NCBI GenBank assembly: GCA_013397935.1
Contig: VZRN01006406.1
Coordinates: 868,001-932,000, forward strand
Reading direction: 5' to 3'
Origin: Dasyornis broadbenti
Lineage: Eukaryota > Chordata > Aves > Passeriformes > Dasyornithidae
DNA: 64,000 bases
Shown here: in pieces, positions 47,100 through 59,012 of the stretch
Layout: every line of letters starts with the position of its first letter
How positions within the stretch are numbered: position 1 is the stretch's first letter
Notes under the pieces: model-generated
What the model was told of the DNA's origin: nothing
The model's input: the letters and a program-made list of their open reading frames with translations, nothing else
Database searches by the model: none
Translations under genes and position numbers: made by a program

Positions 47100-49155
47100 T
47101 GGGTCACAGCAGATCACCAGCGCACTCATTTCTGCAGCAGCAGGGAACGCCAGAATCCCTGTGCTGGCTGCTCTTCATCCACAGCGAGTGGCTCCAGCAT
47201 TTGGGATTCTCAGCAGGTTTGGGAGTGGGGAGACAGCGATGCCTCAGGCACTGCAGGTTGTTCTCGTAGCACCACGGTGCTCCTTGGACCTGGCAGAGAG
47301 CGTCCCACGTTCACCAGCATGGGGACCTCCCAGCACCTCCAATGCCAACTGCTCCTGGATAATCACCTCAGGCAGCCAATGGAGATAAGCCCAGGCTGCC
47401 TCTGGGCACTGGGGAGCCATGGGAGACTCTTGGAGATGTCTCTGAGCCTCCAGTTCTGGTGGCAAATCTAGCTCCAAGTCGACACAGCAATACCCGTGTG
47501 AGACGTCACATTTTGTAGCATTACTTCATTACGTCCTGAGTACCCAGCAGAGGGAAAATCAAGGGGAATTTTCCCATCTTTGCATTTTTCCCTGCCTAAA
47601 TTTTAAATAACAATGAAAATACATTCATTCTATCATCAGTAGAAAGGAGGCATTTGTCCTTCCCAATAGTTGTTGGCTTCCAAACATCACCCTGACAATT
47701 CCCGTTCTCTTTTACTGTTCTGTCTTGAAATACAGGATTCTTTTGAACAGGTTTCTAGTGTAGGCAAAAAACCACTGAACTTCCTACAGATTGTGTGTCC
47801 TCCAGGCTAAACAGTCATCCTTCTTTGTCCCGAGTCTGAAATGAAGCCCATGATGAAGCAGGAGGCTGGGAACATTGGGGCAGTGGGGCCAGGGCAGAAC
47901 CTCTCTGGTTGCTAAACTGATGGGCTACCAGCAGCCCCACTGGGAAATGATTGATTAGTTTTGCCTTTGCCATCTGCTAATTAGCTAAAGGGATGGATTT
48001 GCAGTTCCAGAGAGCTGCCTGAGGGGAGGAAAACAGCCGAAGACATTGGTACCCTCAGGTCAGGGCTGACAGCACACAGCAGCATTTGAAGCTCCCAGCG
48101 CCTCAGCATCACCAGGAGCAGCTCATGGGTCACGTTTGCTCCAGCCCCTGCCCTGCTGCCTCCATGGTGAGAAAGGGGAGGAAGGGAGAGAGTCTGACTT
48201 TAAAAATCGCAGTGACTTTAAAATTAAAATTAGTGAATCCATAAACGCCTACAGGTTTGCATTGTTATTGTCAGAGCAGAGGACTGCAGGATCACGCTGG
48301 GGTTGAAATCCAGCCCTCAGCTGTACTCAGGCCTTAATATCCAGAAGCAGCATGGGCAAGTGAAGGGCAGGGTTTGGTGCCAGGACTGGATGTAATTTCA
48401 TGTGTTATGTCCACTTGATTGCCTACTTAGAAATTATAAAAATGTACTGTATTTTAAAACTGCAGTCATAAGACAGCAGTTTCCATCTGAATGATAATGA
48501 AACACACTCCAAGGTTACGCTGGGACTTCACTGGTGCTATTAGAGATCAGCTCAAAGCTACAAAAGAAAAAATATATTGCGCTAATAAGTGTTCCTCATG
48601 TATAAGTTCCCCTTCAGGAGTAATTAAATGTGACTTTTTTTTCTTTCTTTTAGATGGCGGATTTGTGGGATAGCTGTCATATTTTTGTCTGAGGCTCAAG
48701 AAGGAGAATTTGAAGACTGAGATATTTAAAGACAGTAACAACTGACCCTGGGGAGGATTCCCACCTGGCTGTGGCAGAAGCTGCTGCTCAGGAAACGCAC
48801 TGAGGGCATGTCAGTGAGGGCACGAGGGTGAATTTCAATGCGCCACAGAGAAACGGTGCATGGACTTAACCCTGCACCCTCTTTCCCATGCTCAGGGGCT
48901 CCTACAGCTCTTGTGTCTGTACCTCCCATGGAAATGCTTCCAGAAATGGGAGGTTCATTCTGTCAGGATCTTAGAAAGTCTCTGAATCGTGGGGAGGCAG
49001 CTCCCCATGCTCTTGCATGGCCATGCAGATGAATCCAGCTGTGCACCAAGGGAATGAACCCAAGAATGGGCCAGGGGGTGCAGTGGGGATCCCCCTGTGG
49101 GGCGCACCCGGGGATGCACCACTGCCTTTTTACCTAAGCTGAACAGACACCTTTC
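47100..49155. other. Non-coding between two CR1 tails
   Basis: Nothing is recognised apart from overlapping chance frames at 47.1-47.5 kb. An acceptor-like TTTCTTTCTTTTAG precedes ATGGCGGATTTGTGG at 48653. The frame closes within seven codons and there is no donor context, so no exon is called. Confidence 0.55.
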
Positions 49156-49156
49156 G

Positions 49157-49297
49157 TCAAGCACTGGAACAGCCTGTCCAGGAAAGTGGCGGAATCATCG
49201 TCCCTAGAAATGTTCAAAAACCTTGGCAGAGTTAGGTGAATGGTTGGACTCCATGGTCTCAGAGGTCTTTTCTAACCTGAATGATTCCGTGATTCTA
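49157..49297 (+). mobile_element. CR1 LINE, 3' terminal fragment
   Basis: About 140 bp in CR1 order: CACTGGAACAGCCTGTCCAG, AATGTTCAAAAACCTTGG, GTGAATGGTTGGACTCCATG, a TCTCAGAGGTCTTTTC block, CTAACCTGAATGATTCC and a terminal GTGATTCTA. The central AAAACCTTGG and GGTCTCAGAGGTC segments differ from the 22.9 and 40.7 kb copies. It therefore probably comes from another CR1 subfamily. Confidence 0.9.
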
Positions 49298-50639
49298 ACC
49301 TGGAGTCCTACATAAACATTAACCATCGCAGGGGCCGGTTTTTTGAATGTGACAAGCCACAAAAGAACTGCACGAAACTCACTATAATTACACTTCTGTG
49401 GCCCAACAAATTACATCAGGCCTCTCCAAGTCCCCAAAAGCCGTTCCCCACCCGTGAAGTTTATCTGTGCTAGCAAGGGAAAACTCATCAGCAGCGTGTG
49501 ATTGTCACCGACTGCTCTCTCCAGGTCTGGAGATGAGCAACTGCTGCTCCTGACATTGTCCTGGAAGCTGGGTAAGAATTGAGAGAGCAGCCCAGGACTG
49601 GCAGGGTGAACCTCTGGGTCTCCTCTGCAGAGGAATAGTGACAGATTTGACCTCCTGGCTGCTTGTGAGGATAAGGGAGAGAGGGGCTGGCCAGACGGGT
49701 CTTATTGAGCATTTTACGCCACTGAGGCCAAAGGAATTAGTCTGGGGCCTGGGAGGGAAAAGCTTAATTCAAGCTTTCACAGACATATATCCACACAATT
49801 AAGGTCAGGGGCTTATGGCAGTCAGTTCTATTTCTATTTGTTTATTTATTTGTTTTCTTAATGGCTTGGTTTCAGTGCTGGATGGCTGCATTTGAGCCCT
49901 GCAAGCTGCTGATTTTGCAATCTTCTCTCTCTGGTGGAAGTGTTTTGTTTATATTACCAGGCATGTGTTATTTCAATTTTTGTTTATATCTCCTGTATCA
50001 ATCAGTGAAACAGTCTCAAGAAACAATGCCAGGTCAAGGAGAAACACGCAGGTTTTGTTTGGACTGAGAGACAGCATTCCTGAAAATTGGCTGCACCTCA
50101 GAAAAACTCTGTGAATAATGGTATTTACTGCTCCCCTCCTTGCAAACAGCCGAAACTCAGGCTTTTCCCACTAGTGGCTGTTAAACTTGATGTGGAACGT
50201 AGAGGCGATTAACCCCTGGTTTCCCTCACTTCATTAGCTCTTTGGATACTAAAAAAAAAATTCCTTTTCTGGGACAAGCCTCAGAATGGACTTGGCCACC
50301 CTTTTAGCCTCTGTGATCTGATCTGCAGGCAGCGAGGGGGAGAGGAAAGGAGTGGGCTCACTGACCACTGGTGCTCACGGAGCAGGAGAGGGCCCAAGCT
50401 GTATTTTCATTTTGGACTTGAGATTTTCACTTACTTGAATTAAAACAAGAGATTCTTCTGAAAAACAAAGACTGGGAGGGGGAAATGAGTGCCAGTCTAC
50501 AATTGTCAGATAGGTCAAAGAAATGGGTTTCCTAACAGCTCGAGGGTTTACAGATGAAAGCTTAAGGACACGTGCATGTATTTGTGCCTGAGATGAATGA
50601 AAAAGGACATAAATACCAGTTAAAATGTATTCTAAGAAA

Positions 50640-50770
50640 AAACCCAATACACTTGTACTCCAATCATTACCATTCAAACAAAGCAATTGTCAATTCCCCG
50701 GCAATTTACATTTAAATGCACAATATAATTCTCATGCTAAATTGTCTATTTCCAGTGTAGACCTCACTCA
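50640..50770. promoter_or_regulatory. Candidate block with opposed SOX-type cores
   Basis: AACAAAG (50677-50683) is followed at once by CAATTGT (50684-50690), giving two facing SOX-type cores. Upstream is CCAATCATTACC and downstream ACATTTAAATGCAC plus TATAATTCTCATGC. The block is AT-rich and repeat-free. Whether it is bound is unknown. Confidence 0.22.
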
Positions 50771-51634
50771 GAGTGTGTGGGGGGGAGAAAGGAGGCTATA
50801 GCTGGACTTGTGGACTTGTGGGGGAGCTGGCCTGTGCAGCTGAGCCGAATGACCTGTATTTCTGGTTTCCCTCAAACAAACGGGGACACTCAGTTTTCAG
50901 CAGAGAAACCCATTTTCACCTCAAAAGCACAGAGGAGATGGGTAAATCTGGAAAAACAGGATCAAGATCAAAATGTTCAGGGGTACCAGGGTCTTGATGT
51001 GACATTTTTAGACACAAGCAGGTCCCTCATCAGACAGAAAGGTCTTCTCCTATTCCGTGCTCGAAACCAAGCCCTCTCCCAGAACTCTGCTTATTGCAAC
51101 ATATTTCTACTAACAAGATAAGACTTGCTGTAACATCAGCCTTCCTACACGTCATCCACTGCCTGCTTCCCATCTGTTAGTCTTGATATTTCCTTAATCT
51201 CTTTCTCTCACACAGCTCCATGAATAGTTCCCCTCTGTAGCACAGGGAGTGAAATTGGAGAACGCAGCGTTGCTCTCTGGGAAAGGCATATATTGGTTTG
51301 AAATGAGAAGCTTAAAGGCCCAGGCAGGTTGGCTGTTCCCTGAGACAGCAGAGAGAAATGCAATGAGAAAATGGAGGGAGAGCTGAATTTGAAGTGTCTG
51401 TTCTTTAATTATAAATGTTCTTCCTCCAAACAGCTTTTCTTAACAGCTGGTCATCAATTACGCAGAGTTACTGAGGTTTTCAGACAGGAGATCAATAAAT
51501 GGGATTTTTTTCTTGGCCAGGAGAAACCATTACATAATGGCTGTGTTTCTTCCCTCTGCTTGCCAAGCTTTCAGGAACTGGCAGGCATTCAAGACAGTAA
51601 GGCTATTCTTAGACGAGGGGCACAGCACCAAACT

Positions 51635-51665
51635 CAGCAGCAGCAGCAGCCGCCGCAGCAGCAGC
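51635..51665 (+). repeat. Interrupted CAG/CCG trinucleotide tract
   Basis: Five CAG, then two CCG, then three CAG, then CGT. The tract lies inside a 139-codon open frame (51371-51790, plus), where it reads as Q5-P2-Q3. The frame has no recognised domain and no supporting splice or promoter signals. I annotate the repeat only, not a gene. Confidence 0.85.
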
Positions 51666-54600
51666 GTGGTCTCCAATGCCTGGAGCCCAGGAGGGCACCC
51701 AGGGAGGGTCCGTGGGGGACAGGACACATCAGCCCCACCACCCCGGGAAGGGCACAGAGCTGGATGTGGCTTCTAGAGGATGTATGTTAATGAATCAACA
51801 GCCTCAGTGCAGCAGCGTGGCCGAGATGCTTTTAAAAATGTGCCAGATCTAAATAAGAACAGACCAGACAGTGACAGGGGAAGATGGACAGCCTTCCAGA
51901 GCTACCCACTGCTTCACACAGGAACCTCGGGATGTGAGGCCAAATAAATATACCTGTAGGGTAGCAGCTTGAGAACTGTACACCTTTCCTGTCTGGTTTA
52001 TATGTGTTATTTGCAGTGAAATCGAGGCTATCTGCACAAAAAAAGGGAGAGCTGCTTTTTCACAGCCTGCAACCTTTGCTGCGTGTTCAGTATAAATCAG
52101 GCTGCTGCTGTTTGGTCTAAGTGGAGGATGTCATCTGCGTCTTTGCAGATGACCTGTCTCACACAGACATGACACATAAGCATTTCCAGAGACATTTCTG
52201 TGACCCACTATCATGCCATAAACCATCTGGCTACCTCTATAGTAGCAGAGCTTAAAAGCGAGGCCACTCCCTTTGCAATCTGTGGCTTACAAATAAAACA
52301 AAATTCTGTGGATGGGTTGTGCTGCCACAACCTCAAGCTGTCACGTGCCAGCCTGGAGCTGCAGCAGTGTGTTCCAGTCACAGGCAGCACTGTGGGGGAT
52401 AATGGATTTGTCAGCTCCTCGTGGCACAGAGCTGCTCTACGGGGTGGTGCACATCCATCAGCTCTTCCTCAAGTGATAGTAAGCAGGGTCAGGCTCATTA
52501 AGTTAAGCTTGATGGAAACACAAACCTAAGAAAAAGCAAATCTCCCCCTGCCAGGGGTTGAGCAAGGGAAATGCTCCTTTTCTACTTCTGGAGGTCATCA
52601 GTATTGAGCGAGGAGGGCAGGACCAGGGTGGGCTGAGAACCAGCCTGAAACCACTTGTGTGAGTGTCTCTCATGTGAGCATCACCAGCGAGATCCCCATC
52701 AGGGTGGTCCTTGGAGGTCTTCGGCAAAGCAATGCAAAAACCAGAAAAAAAACCCCAAATATTTCCATGGCCCAAACACTCCGTGAGACTGTTCAAGCTA
52801 CCAGAAAGGCCTGGTGCTCTGGGGAGAAATGAAAAGATGTATTTCAAAGCACAGCAATAAAAGCACATTACAGCACCTGAGCCAAAACGTGCTCTCAGTT
52901 CACCTTCCAGTGTAAGATCTAGAACAAGGCTTGGCCGACATCCACACGTATAAAGGTTTGGTTTCAGAAATAAGGACTTCCAAGGCTGTTTCCCAGTACA
53001 ACAATCTGGGGCACAAAGACGTTTGTGGTGTTGGCATTCCCCAAGCCCCAGGGGTCTTGCTGTGATAGTTCCAGGCGTTACATAGCCGGAGATTTTCTTG
53101 TCTGACCGTGAGCAAAGAAAGAATAATTCAGTCGTCTTGTATCTGACAGCTCTTCTACCTGCCCGTGCAGCTGATTTCCCTTAAAATAAGTATGGCATCT
53201 ACTGCCAGGTAGTCAGCGAATCCTGTTCACAAGCAAGAAAACTAACAACAAAACTCCTTGAAGAAAACTAGCCAAATGTTAGAAACAGCCCCCCAAGCAA
53301 AGGCTTCACAAAGCAAGTGCACATCGCAAGAGCAGCAGTGGCCTCTGTGATATCATTCCCAAGATTAATTCATGCTTAATAAAAAGCACAATAAAGCCAG
53401 TTGATAGAAATGCTTTTCTCCAGGCCGAGTAATGCTTATTGCCTTTATCCTATCCGATGCATACGCAGAAGGGAACATGTGCCAGCCTTGGTATGAAAAG
53501 GCAAATTACACTTTATAGGGGAGACTGAAGGAATACATAGAAACATTTGAAGGGTAAAATGGTAGCCTGAAGTGGTCCTGACATCATGACACTCCTGGTT
53601 TTCAGGGGGTCTCAAGAAAATCTGTTTTCCTAAAGGGTAGGAGGTAGATCCTGCCAGGTCTAGGTAAGGGCAGCCTCCCTCTGTTCCCCATGAGAGAGAA
53701 CCAGCCTGCAGCAACCAATCCTGACCTGAGGGGCCCTGTCAGGTCCTTGGAACCCTCTGGCACCAGCCCCACCACAGACCTGCACCCCTTTAGCCCGGCA
53801 GCAGAAGCACACAACCTGCACTCATCACACACTTCCCCAGGCTCCTTCCCAGCCTGTGACTCACTTGCGTTTTTCAGTCTGCTCTGGGTCACCCACATTT
53901 GTTTTTTCCCTGAAGAAGGGGAAAAATAAATTAATGAAACACCAGAGCATGCAAGATGCCCTCCCCCTCACCGCCTGGCTTCTCCTGTGAAGACCGCCAG
54001 TGTTTCACCTCCTATTTGATGTATATTCAGCACAAGACAGGGAGGCGCGGTAGTTTCTGTGGGCAGCAGAAATGAAAGGGAATGACAGAGGAAGAAAAAA
54101 AAAAAAGGAAAAAGAAAGATCTTACAGCTCTTTGATTGTGCTGGGTCTTTGTTTGAGGTATACAAAAAAAAATAAAAAGCCCAACCTGCTGAAGGATTTG
54201 TCTCCTCAAGATAATAACCTGTTCAGGAGACTTATCTCACCTTTCAAGCATGGAGTTTCTTGGAAGGGATCCCACCTCTCAGGCGGCCCCTGAACAGCAG
54301 GGTTATTTTCGGTCAAGGCTGAGATTCTCTCCTGAGCCCTTTCCCCCCCAGCTTTGCCCCAGGAGCACTGCTCACCCATGGGGAGGCAGCCACCCTAGCT
54401 GAGCTGTGCCTGGTGCTGGGCTGGGGCAGGGACTCTCTGCTCAAGCCTGGTGGGAGACGTCTGCAGAAGCACCCTGGGGAGGATGGGAGGGCATCCCCTC
54501 TGCAAAGCCTGGACATCAGGGTGCAGAGGAGACAGCAAGCAGATGGACATGTCACAGGCCAGATCCTCATGGGGTGTGGATCAGTAAATTGTCCCCAGAC

Positions 54601-55184
54601 TCGTACCCTTCGGAGCAATGGATGTGTGCTGCCTGCAGGCTGCCGAGAAAGAGTTAAATTCCATGATTCAGCAGGCATCTGCTCAGCTCCCAGGAAAGCT
54701 TCTTTGCTCGCAAGATTTATGTCAGTCTTGAAAGAAGGGAACCAGACCAAACTAAAGCAAATCAACGGCATTTTAGGAAAATATCCTCTTTTCCCTGAAC
54801 TTCTGAGAATTTCCTCATTACATCTGCTATATTAATATTTTTCCTTTTTGTGACAAAGTCCTCCAAACTTCTAGTCCTGGGAATAACTTCAAAACATTTA
54901 AATCATTCTCCATTCTTCAACATTTGGATGTTGAAGTACTTTACAAGTGTTCGTGGGTGTTGGCCAAGATTTTCAAAAGCAACTATTTATTCTATGTGCC
55001 TGCATTTTTGGATGCCTCCTTTCACCACAAATTTCTGTTACAGGGCTTCATTTTCAGAGGTGCTGGCGTACCCAGCCTCCGCAGATGGAGTCAGAGAAAC
55101 AAAGCTACTTATCTCTTTTGAAAACCTGATCTTTAACGTGACATTACCTTTGTGAGAGAAGAATGGTCAGGAGTTGGGGGATAC

Positions 55185-55222
55185 ATCCAAGGTCACACAA
55201 GAAGGCTGGGGCAAGGCAGGCA
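55185..55222 (+). mobile_element. Possible ancient MIR-like SINE core
   Basis: The segment CATCCAAGGTCACACAAGAA followed by GGCTGGGGCAAGGCAGGCAT resembles the conserved stretch of MIR-type and related ancient tRNA-derived SINEs (ccaaggtcacacaggaag.ctgtggca.agcagg). Only about 40 bp are convincing, and neither a tRNA-like head nor the LINE-derived tail is clear. It could be chance, so this is a tentative call. Confidence 0.35.
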
Positions 55223-57789
55223 TGAAGTAAACTTTGCACAAAGTCACCTTAATGGCAAGACCATTCTTGTGTTGGCTCCAGTAGAAAAGAAATGCCTTCT
55301 TTGCAGGAAAGGGTTGTTATTTTCGTGATCAAGGGCTCTTAAGGAGAAACAAATGCACTCTTGGCAACTAAAACCCAATCTATTAACTTTTGATTTATTT
55401 TTTTTTTAAATGTTGTTGTTGATGTTGTTTGTTTTATTTTAACTTTTTGGGAAAACAACAAAAGATACTGAGGCAAAAGCTGAAAACAAATGTGGGATCA
55501 AACTGCATTTTGCCAGAAGGGTAAGCCCAGAGTCCTGGAGAGAGTTTCTCAAATAAAGACAACTTGGCTGATGAGAATGGCCCAGCAAATGAAGCAGGGG
55601 AAGAAAAATGGTAGTAATCAAAAGGGACCTCTTATTCATTTCTTTTAACATATGACAATGACACAAAGGTAGAGAGGAGATATGACATTTAGGCTTTAAA
55701 ATCATCACTGCGGCCCTGGAAAGGGACTGACTGATGGATTGGGTTAATTAACTGTCCATTACTGGTATGTCCAGCACAGCAAACGCCAGATCAGCTGCCG
55801 GCTGATGCCACACGCGGTGCTGGAAGAATTTCATACAAAGAGGTTTGGAGCAGGGAAAGCAGTTCCTGCTTAAATAACTCCTAATGGAGGGCTGTGTTTG
55901 AACAGTGATGAGAGGCTTTTATGTGCCTTCAGCACTGTGAAAGAGCTTAAAACGTGAACTCTCAGCTCTCTCCTGGCCAGAGGAGATGAATGAAGGTTGT
56001 CATTGTTCAAGGCATCATCACCATCAGAAGAAATTTTAGACTCCGCCGGGAAGGGGAAGCAGTTTTTCATCTGAGAACCCTTATCTATTGTGCAGAGCTG
56101 TACTCACAATACAGATTTTCTTCTGGACAGAGACAGTACAGCTCATTCTTGCCCCACTCGTGCTCTGTCTGGCTGCTCTGGTGCCATGGGTGTGCTCTGC
56201 AGGACACCTGAAGGACATGGTGTCAATGTCCCTGTGGCAGGGGAGCAGAGCCAGCCCTGGTGGTCCGAGCTGTCCCACTGAGCTGGGAGCTGCAGGGTGC
56301 TGCAAGGACAGGGGAAAGGCACTGACCCTGTGTGTGAAGGGAACAGCAGCCCTGGGAAGCCTCCTGTGAGCTGTTAGAGCAGCTGCAAAGGCGGCGCTGA
56401 CACATATAATGTGTCGCTTTGGCCTTTCCATGAGCCAGAATCTAGAAGGAGCAAAGTTAATTATGAAAAACAAAGGTTGGTATTGCTTTTCCCTTCCTTG
56501 GCTGCAATTTCTATGCCATATTCCTTAGGGAATACAGCATTAAATGGGATACAAAGGCAGGATTTAGCTCATGGCAGTGCAGCGGTCAGGAAGAACGGAT
56601 TTAGGGACTAGTAATGCTTCTTTGGTGCTCGCCTCTTAGAGAGCTGCTGATACAAAAAGAAACACTATTTGAACTCAGTTCCTGGGGGACTTCTGTAGTC
56701 CTGACTGCTCAAAAACCTCTTTTCTTGTCCATTTCTGCTCATATTAATCACACATTATGTCCCACAGGGTGTGGTGGACTGACTTGGACATCTGTACCCG
56801 TGTGGAAGCTAGCATAGCTGTCCATCTTCCCTGGTGAATCAAATTCCATGGGCAAGGGATACCAGCAATCACTAATCCCTCTTCTGAACAAACTGAGTGT
56901 AGCAAGACTTGACCACAGATGCATTTTTAGCAGATTGAGGCCCATACCTTCAGATTGATATACCTTTGCACACACAGGCCAGCTGTAGGTTCACACCGAG
57001 GTATTTTTGTAGCTATTTCTCAGAAAGGGATTTCATATCCCTCTGAAAAAAAAAAAAACCCAACTAAACAGGATTAACACTGTCTGTGTATAGAAAAGCA
57101 GTGGAATGAATGAAAGGGATTGCTAGGCTCTGAATTTCCCATCTGCTGGCTGCTAGTTTGTGACAGGATGGTCTGAAAATTGTTCCAAGGGAGGAGTGCA
57201 TAGCAGAGAGCATTTCCAAGAATACAGCTCTTTTTCCAGGAATTAATTCTAAATTTTGACCATTCAAATTAACCTGCCATGAGGCCCCCACAGTGTGCAC
57301 TCACAAACAGGAAGCTCTTCACTCATGGGGAAAAAAACGCATTTCTGAATCCTGCATTTGACTCAAAGATGTGAAACCTGTAATTCTTCTACTAATTTTA
57401 GGAACACACGGCAGCAGAGCAGGAGACCAGCAGAAGCTGAGAACCCTTTTGCTGGCAGCAGTCAGAGCAGAAACAAACCTGAAAATTAACCCAAACAGTG
57501 CACACTTCTCAGGAAACCAAGTAATTATTCATGCAATGGAAAGGCATTTGTGAGTGCGTGAGCAAATAATTTTGCATAGCTAATGAGCCCAAAACTTGCA
57601 AGGGAGAAATCACAAAGGAAGTTGTTTTTCTTGTGATGGAGCACAAGTTTGCCTTGGTGGCACCTCAGTCCAACCCCTGTGTCCACCTGCACGAACACAG
57701 CATCTCTGGAGAGACAGTGGATCTGGGCTCACTGTTTTTACGGAGGAGACTAAAAGTAATGGAACAAAATCTGTTTCCGATTAAAGAGA

Positions 57790-58120
57790 TTATATCTCAT
57801 AGAGCCTTTTTCTTTTTTAAATTGCTCTTAAATGGCTTTTATGTAGCTTGTTATTTTGCAATAAGATTAACACCAAGGTGGATTGAATTACCTGTTAATT
57901 CAACACATAATTTACTGGTACCTCCATGTGCCATCCAGGATATATTTAAAGACGTCTTGACAACGGATCCATAGCGCACACAATAAGGACATCATTACTT
58001 AGGAAGATACATCTCCAAAGAGACACATGACATTAACCCCATCTGTAGATGAGTAATCAGAGCTAAATCAGGAATGTTCCCATTTAATCTAAAAGAAATG
58101 GTGCCCTATAAATTCCACAT
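57790..58120. promoter_or_regulatory. Candidate enhancer, AT-rich block
   Basis: TTGAATTA (57883-57890) and TAATTCAA (57896-57903) form an 8-bp inverted pair 5 bp apart. Nearby are ATAAGATTAACACC, CACATAATTTACTGG, GATGAGTAATCAGAGC and CCCATTTAATC. No repeats occur until the T19 run at 58163. It resembles conserved non-coding DNA near developmental genes, which an alignment would have to confirm. Confidence 0.28.
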
Positions 58121-58162
58121 ACAAAAATCCTAGCAATTTACCACATGATTAAACCATAGTGA

Positions 58163-58234
58163 TTTTTTTTTTTTTTTTTTTAAATACAGCAGTTTTGCTG
58201 AAATATTTTAACTTGGGATCCTTAAAAAAAAAAA
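58163..58234. repeat. T19 and A11 runs facing each other
   Basis: A run of 19 T (58163-58181) is followed 42 nt later by a run of 11 A (58224-58234). The two could pair as a weak all-A:T hairpin. Low-complexity origin is the simplest reading. Confidence 0.6.
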
Positions 58235-58849
58235 GATTTATAGCTCTGAATGCAGTGCTCCTGCTTGGAATAATCAATACTGATTTTAATATACTTCTTA
58301 AAAGATTTATTTCCTTGTTGCGGAAAAGATTTAAATTACAGGATGCCATCAACTGATGAATTATGATTTAGGGCCAAATCTGTTTCACTGGGAAGAATGG
58401 TGATTTTAAATTCAATGAAGTTTCTCTGATGAGTAGAACAAGGAAGTTTTGGCCCACATTTTTCTTGAAAACCCACCAATAAAGTAATTATCTTGTCACG
58501 CTGACAGCCATGTGTATTTATGGCTGGAAAGCTTCACGCCCTGTAGACATGTGACAAACAGGCACTTTCTCTGCAGCTCCTTGTGCTGCAGCAGAGCGAG
58601 GGTGGGAGAAGCGCCCAGGAATGTGGATGTGGGGTCACAACAAGTGCACACACAGCTCCATACCCCGAGCCTGTTTGCTTTACATACCTGAGGAGCACTT
58701 CTTAAGATTTTGTTTTTAAATGCTCTGTAGCAGGGACCATGGTGAGGCTTCCCTCACCACTGTGCGCAGATACAGGGTGAGATCCTAGCCAGGGGCCACC
58801 AGCCTCTCACTTCAGTGCCCTGCTCTCACCCGAGCGATTAATACTCCAT

Positions 58850-59012
58850 ATCCACAGCACGACAGTTGGATAAAATCCTGGTATTTAATCTTGTCCATCC
58901 CCAAGCAGTTCGTGATTGCTCCCCAGAGTCTATTCATGAGCGCTTTGTTCATTCGAGTTTTAAATGACTCAAGAGCTGATAGGGACTCCACCACCTCCCG
59001 TAGGAGATAAAT
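58850..59012 (-). mobile_element. Old diverged CR1-type LINE fragment (reverse)
   Basis: On the minus strand the sequence reads GGGAGGTGGTGGAGTCCCTA, then TTTAAAACTCGAATGAACAA, AGCGCTCATGAATAGACTC and TGGGGAGCAATC. These segments follow the order of older amniote CR1 3' ends (gaggtggtggagtcc, then tttaaaactag.tggacaaagc, then agggagcaatcctg). The last part, near 58850-58890, is badly diverged and lacks clear terminal octamers. A 60-codon open frame on the minus strand here simply reads through this repeat. Boundaries are approximate. An exapted, partly conserved copy is possible but unproven. Confidence 0.72.

Larger units (their letters stand above)
49300..58850. other. Non-coding, repeat-poor
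   Basis: It holds the CAG/CCG tract, a 9-bp hairpin of facing E-boxes at 52130-52153, GTTAATTAAC at 55743-55752, the possible MIR-like core at 55.19 kb and candidate blocks already listed. GC-richer patches at 53.6-53.9 and 54.3-54.7 kb carry random frames on both strands. Confidence 0.6.

Noticed and set aside
48640..48720. Acceptor-like TTTCTTTCTTTTAG before ATGGCGGATTTGTGG
   Set aside because: The frame stops after seven codons and no donor or upstream exon is visible; pyrimidine-AG is common by chance.
55743..55752. GTTAATTAAC as an HNF1 site
   Set aside because: The HNF1 consensus has one more central base between the half-sites, so the spacing is wrong.
58163..58234. T19/A11 runs as a functional hairpin or terminator
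   Set aside because: An all A:T pairing with a 42-nt loop is weak, and no transcript is known; low-complexity DNA is sufficient.
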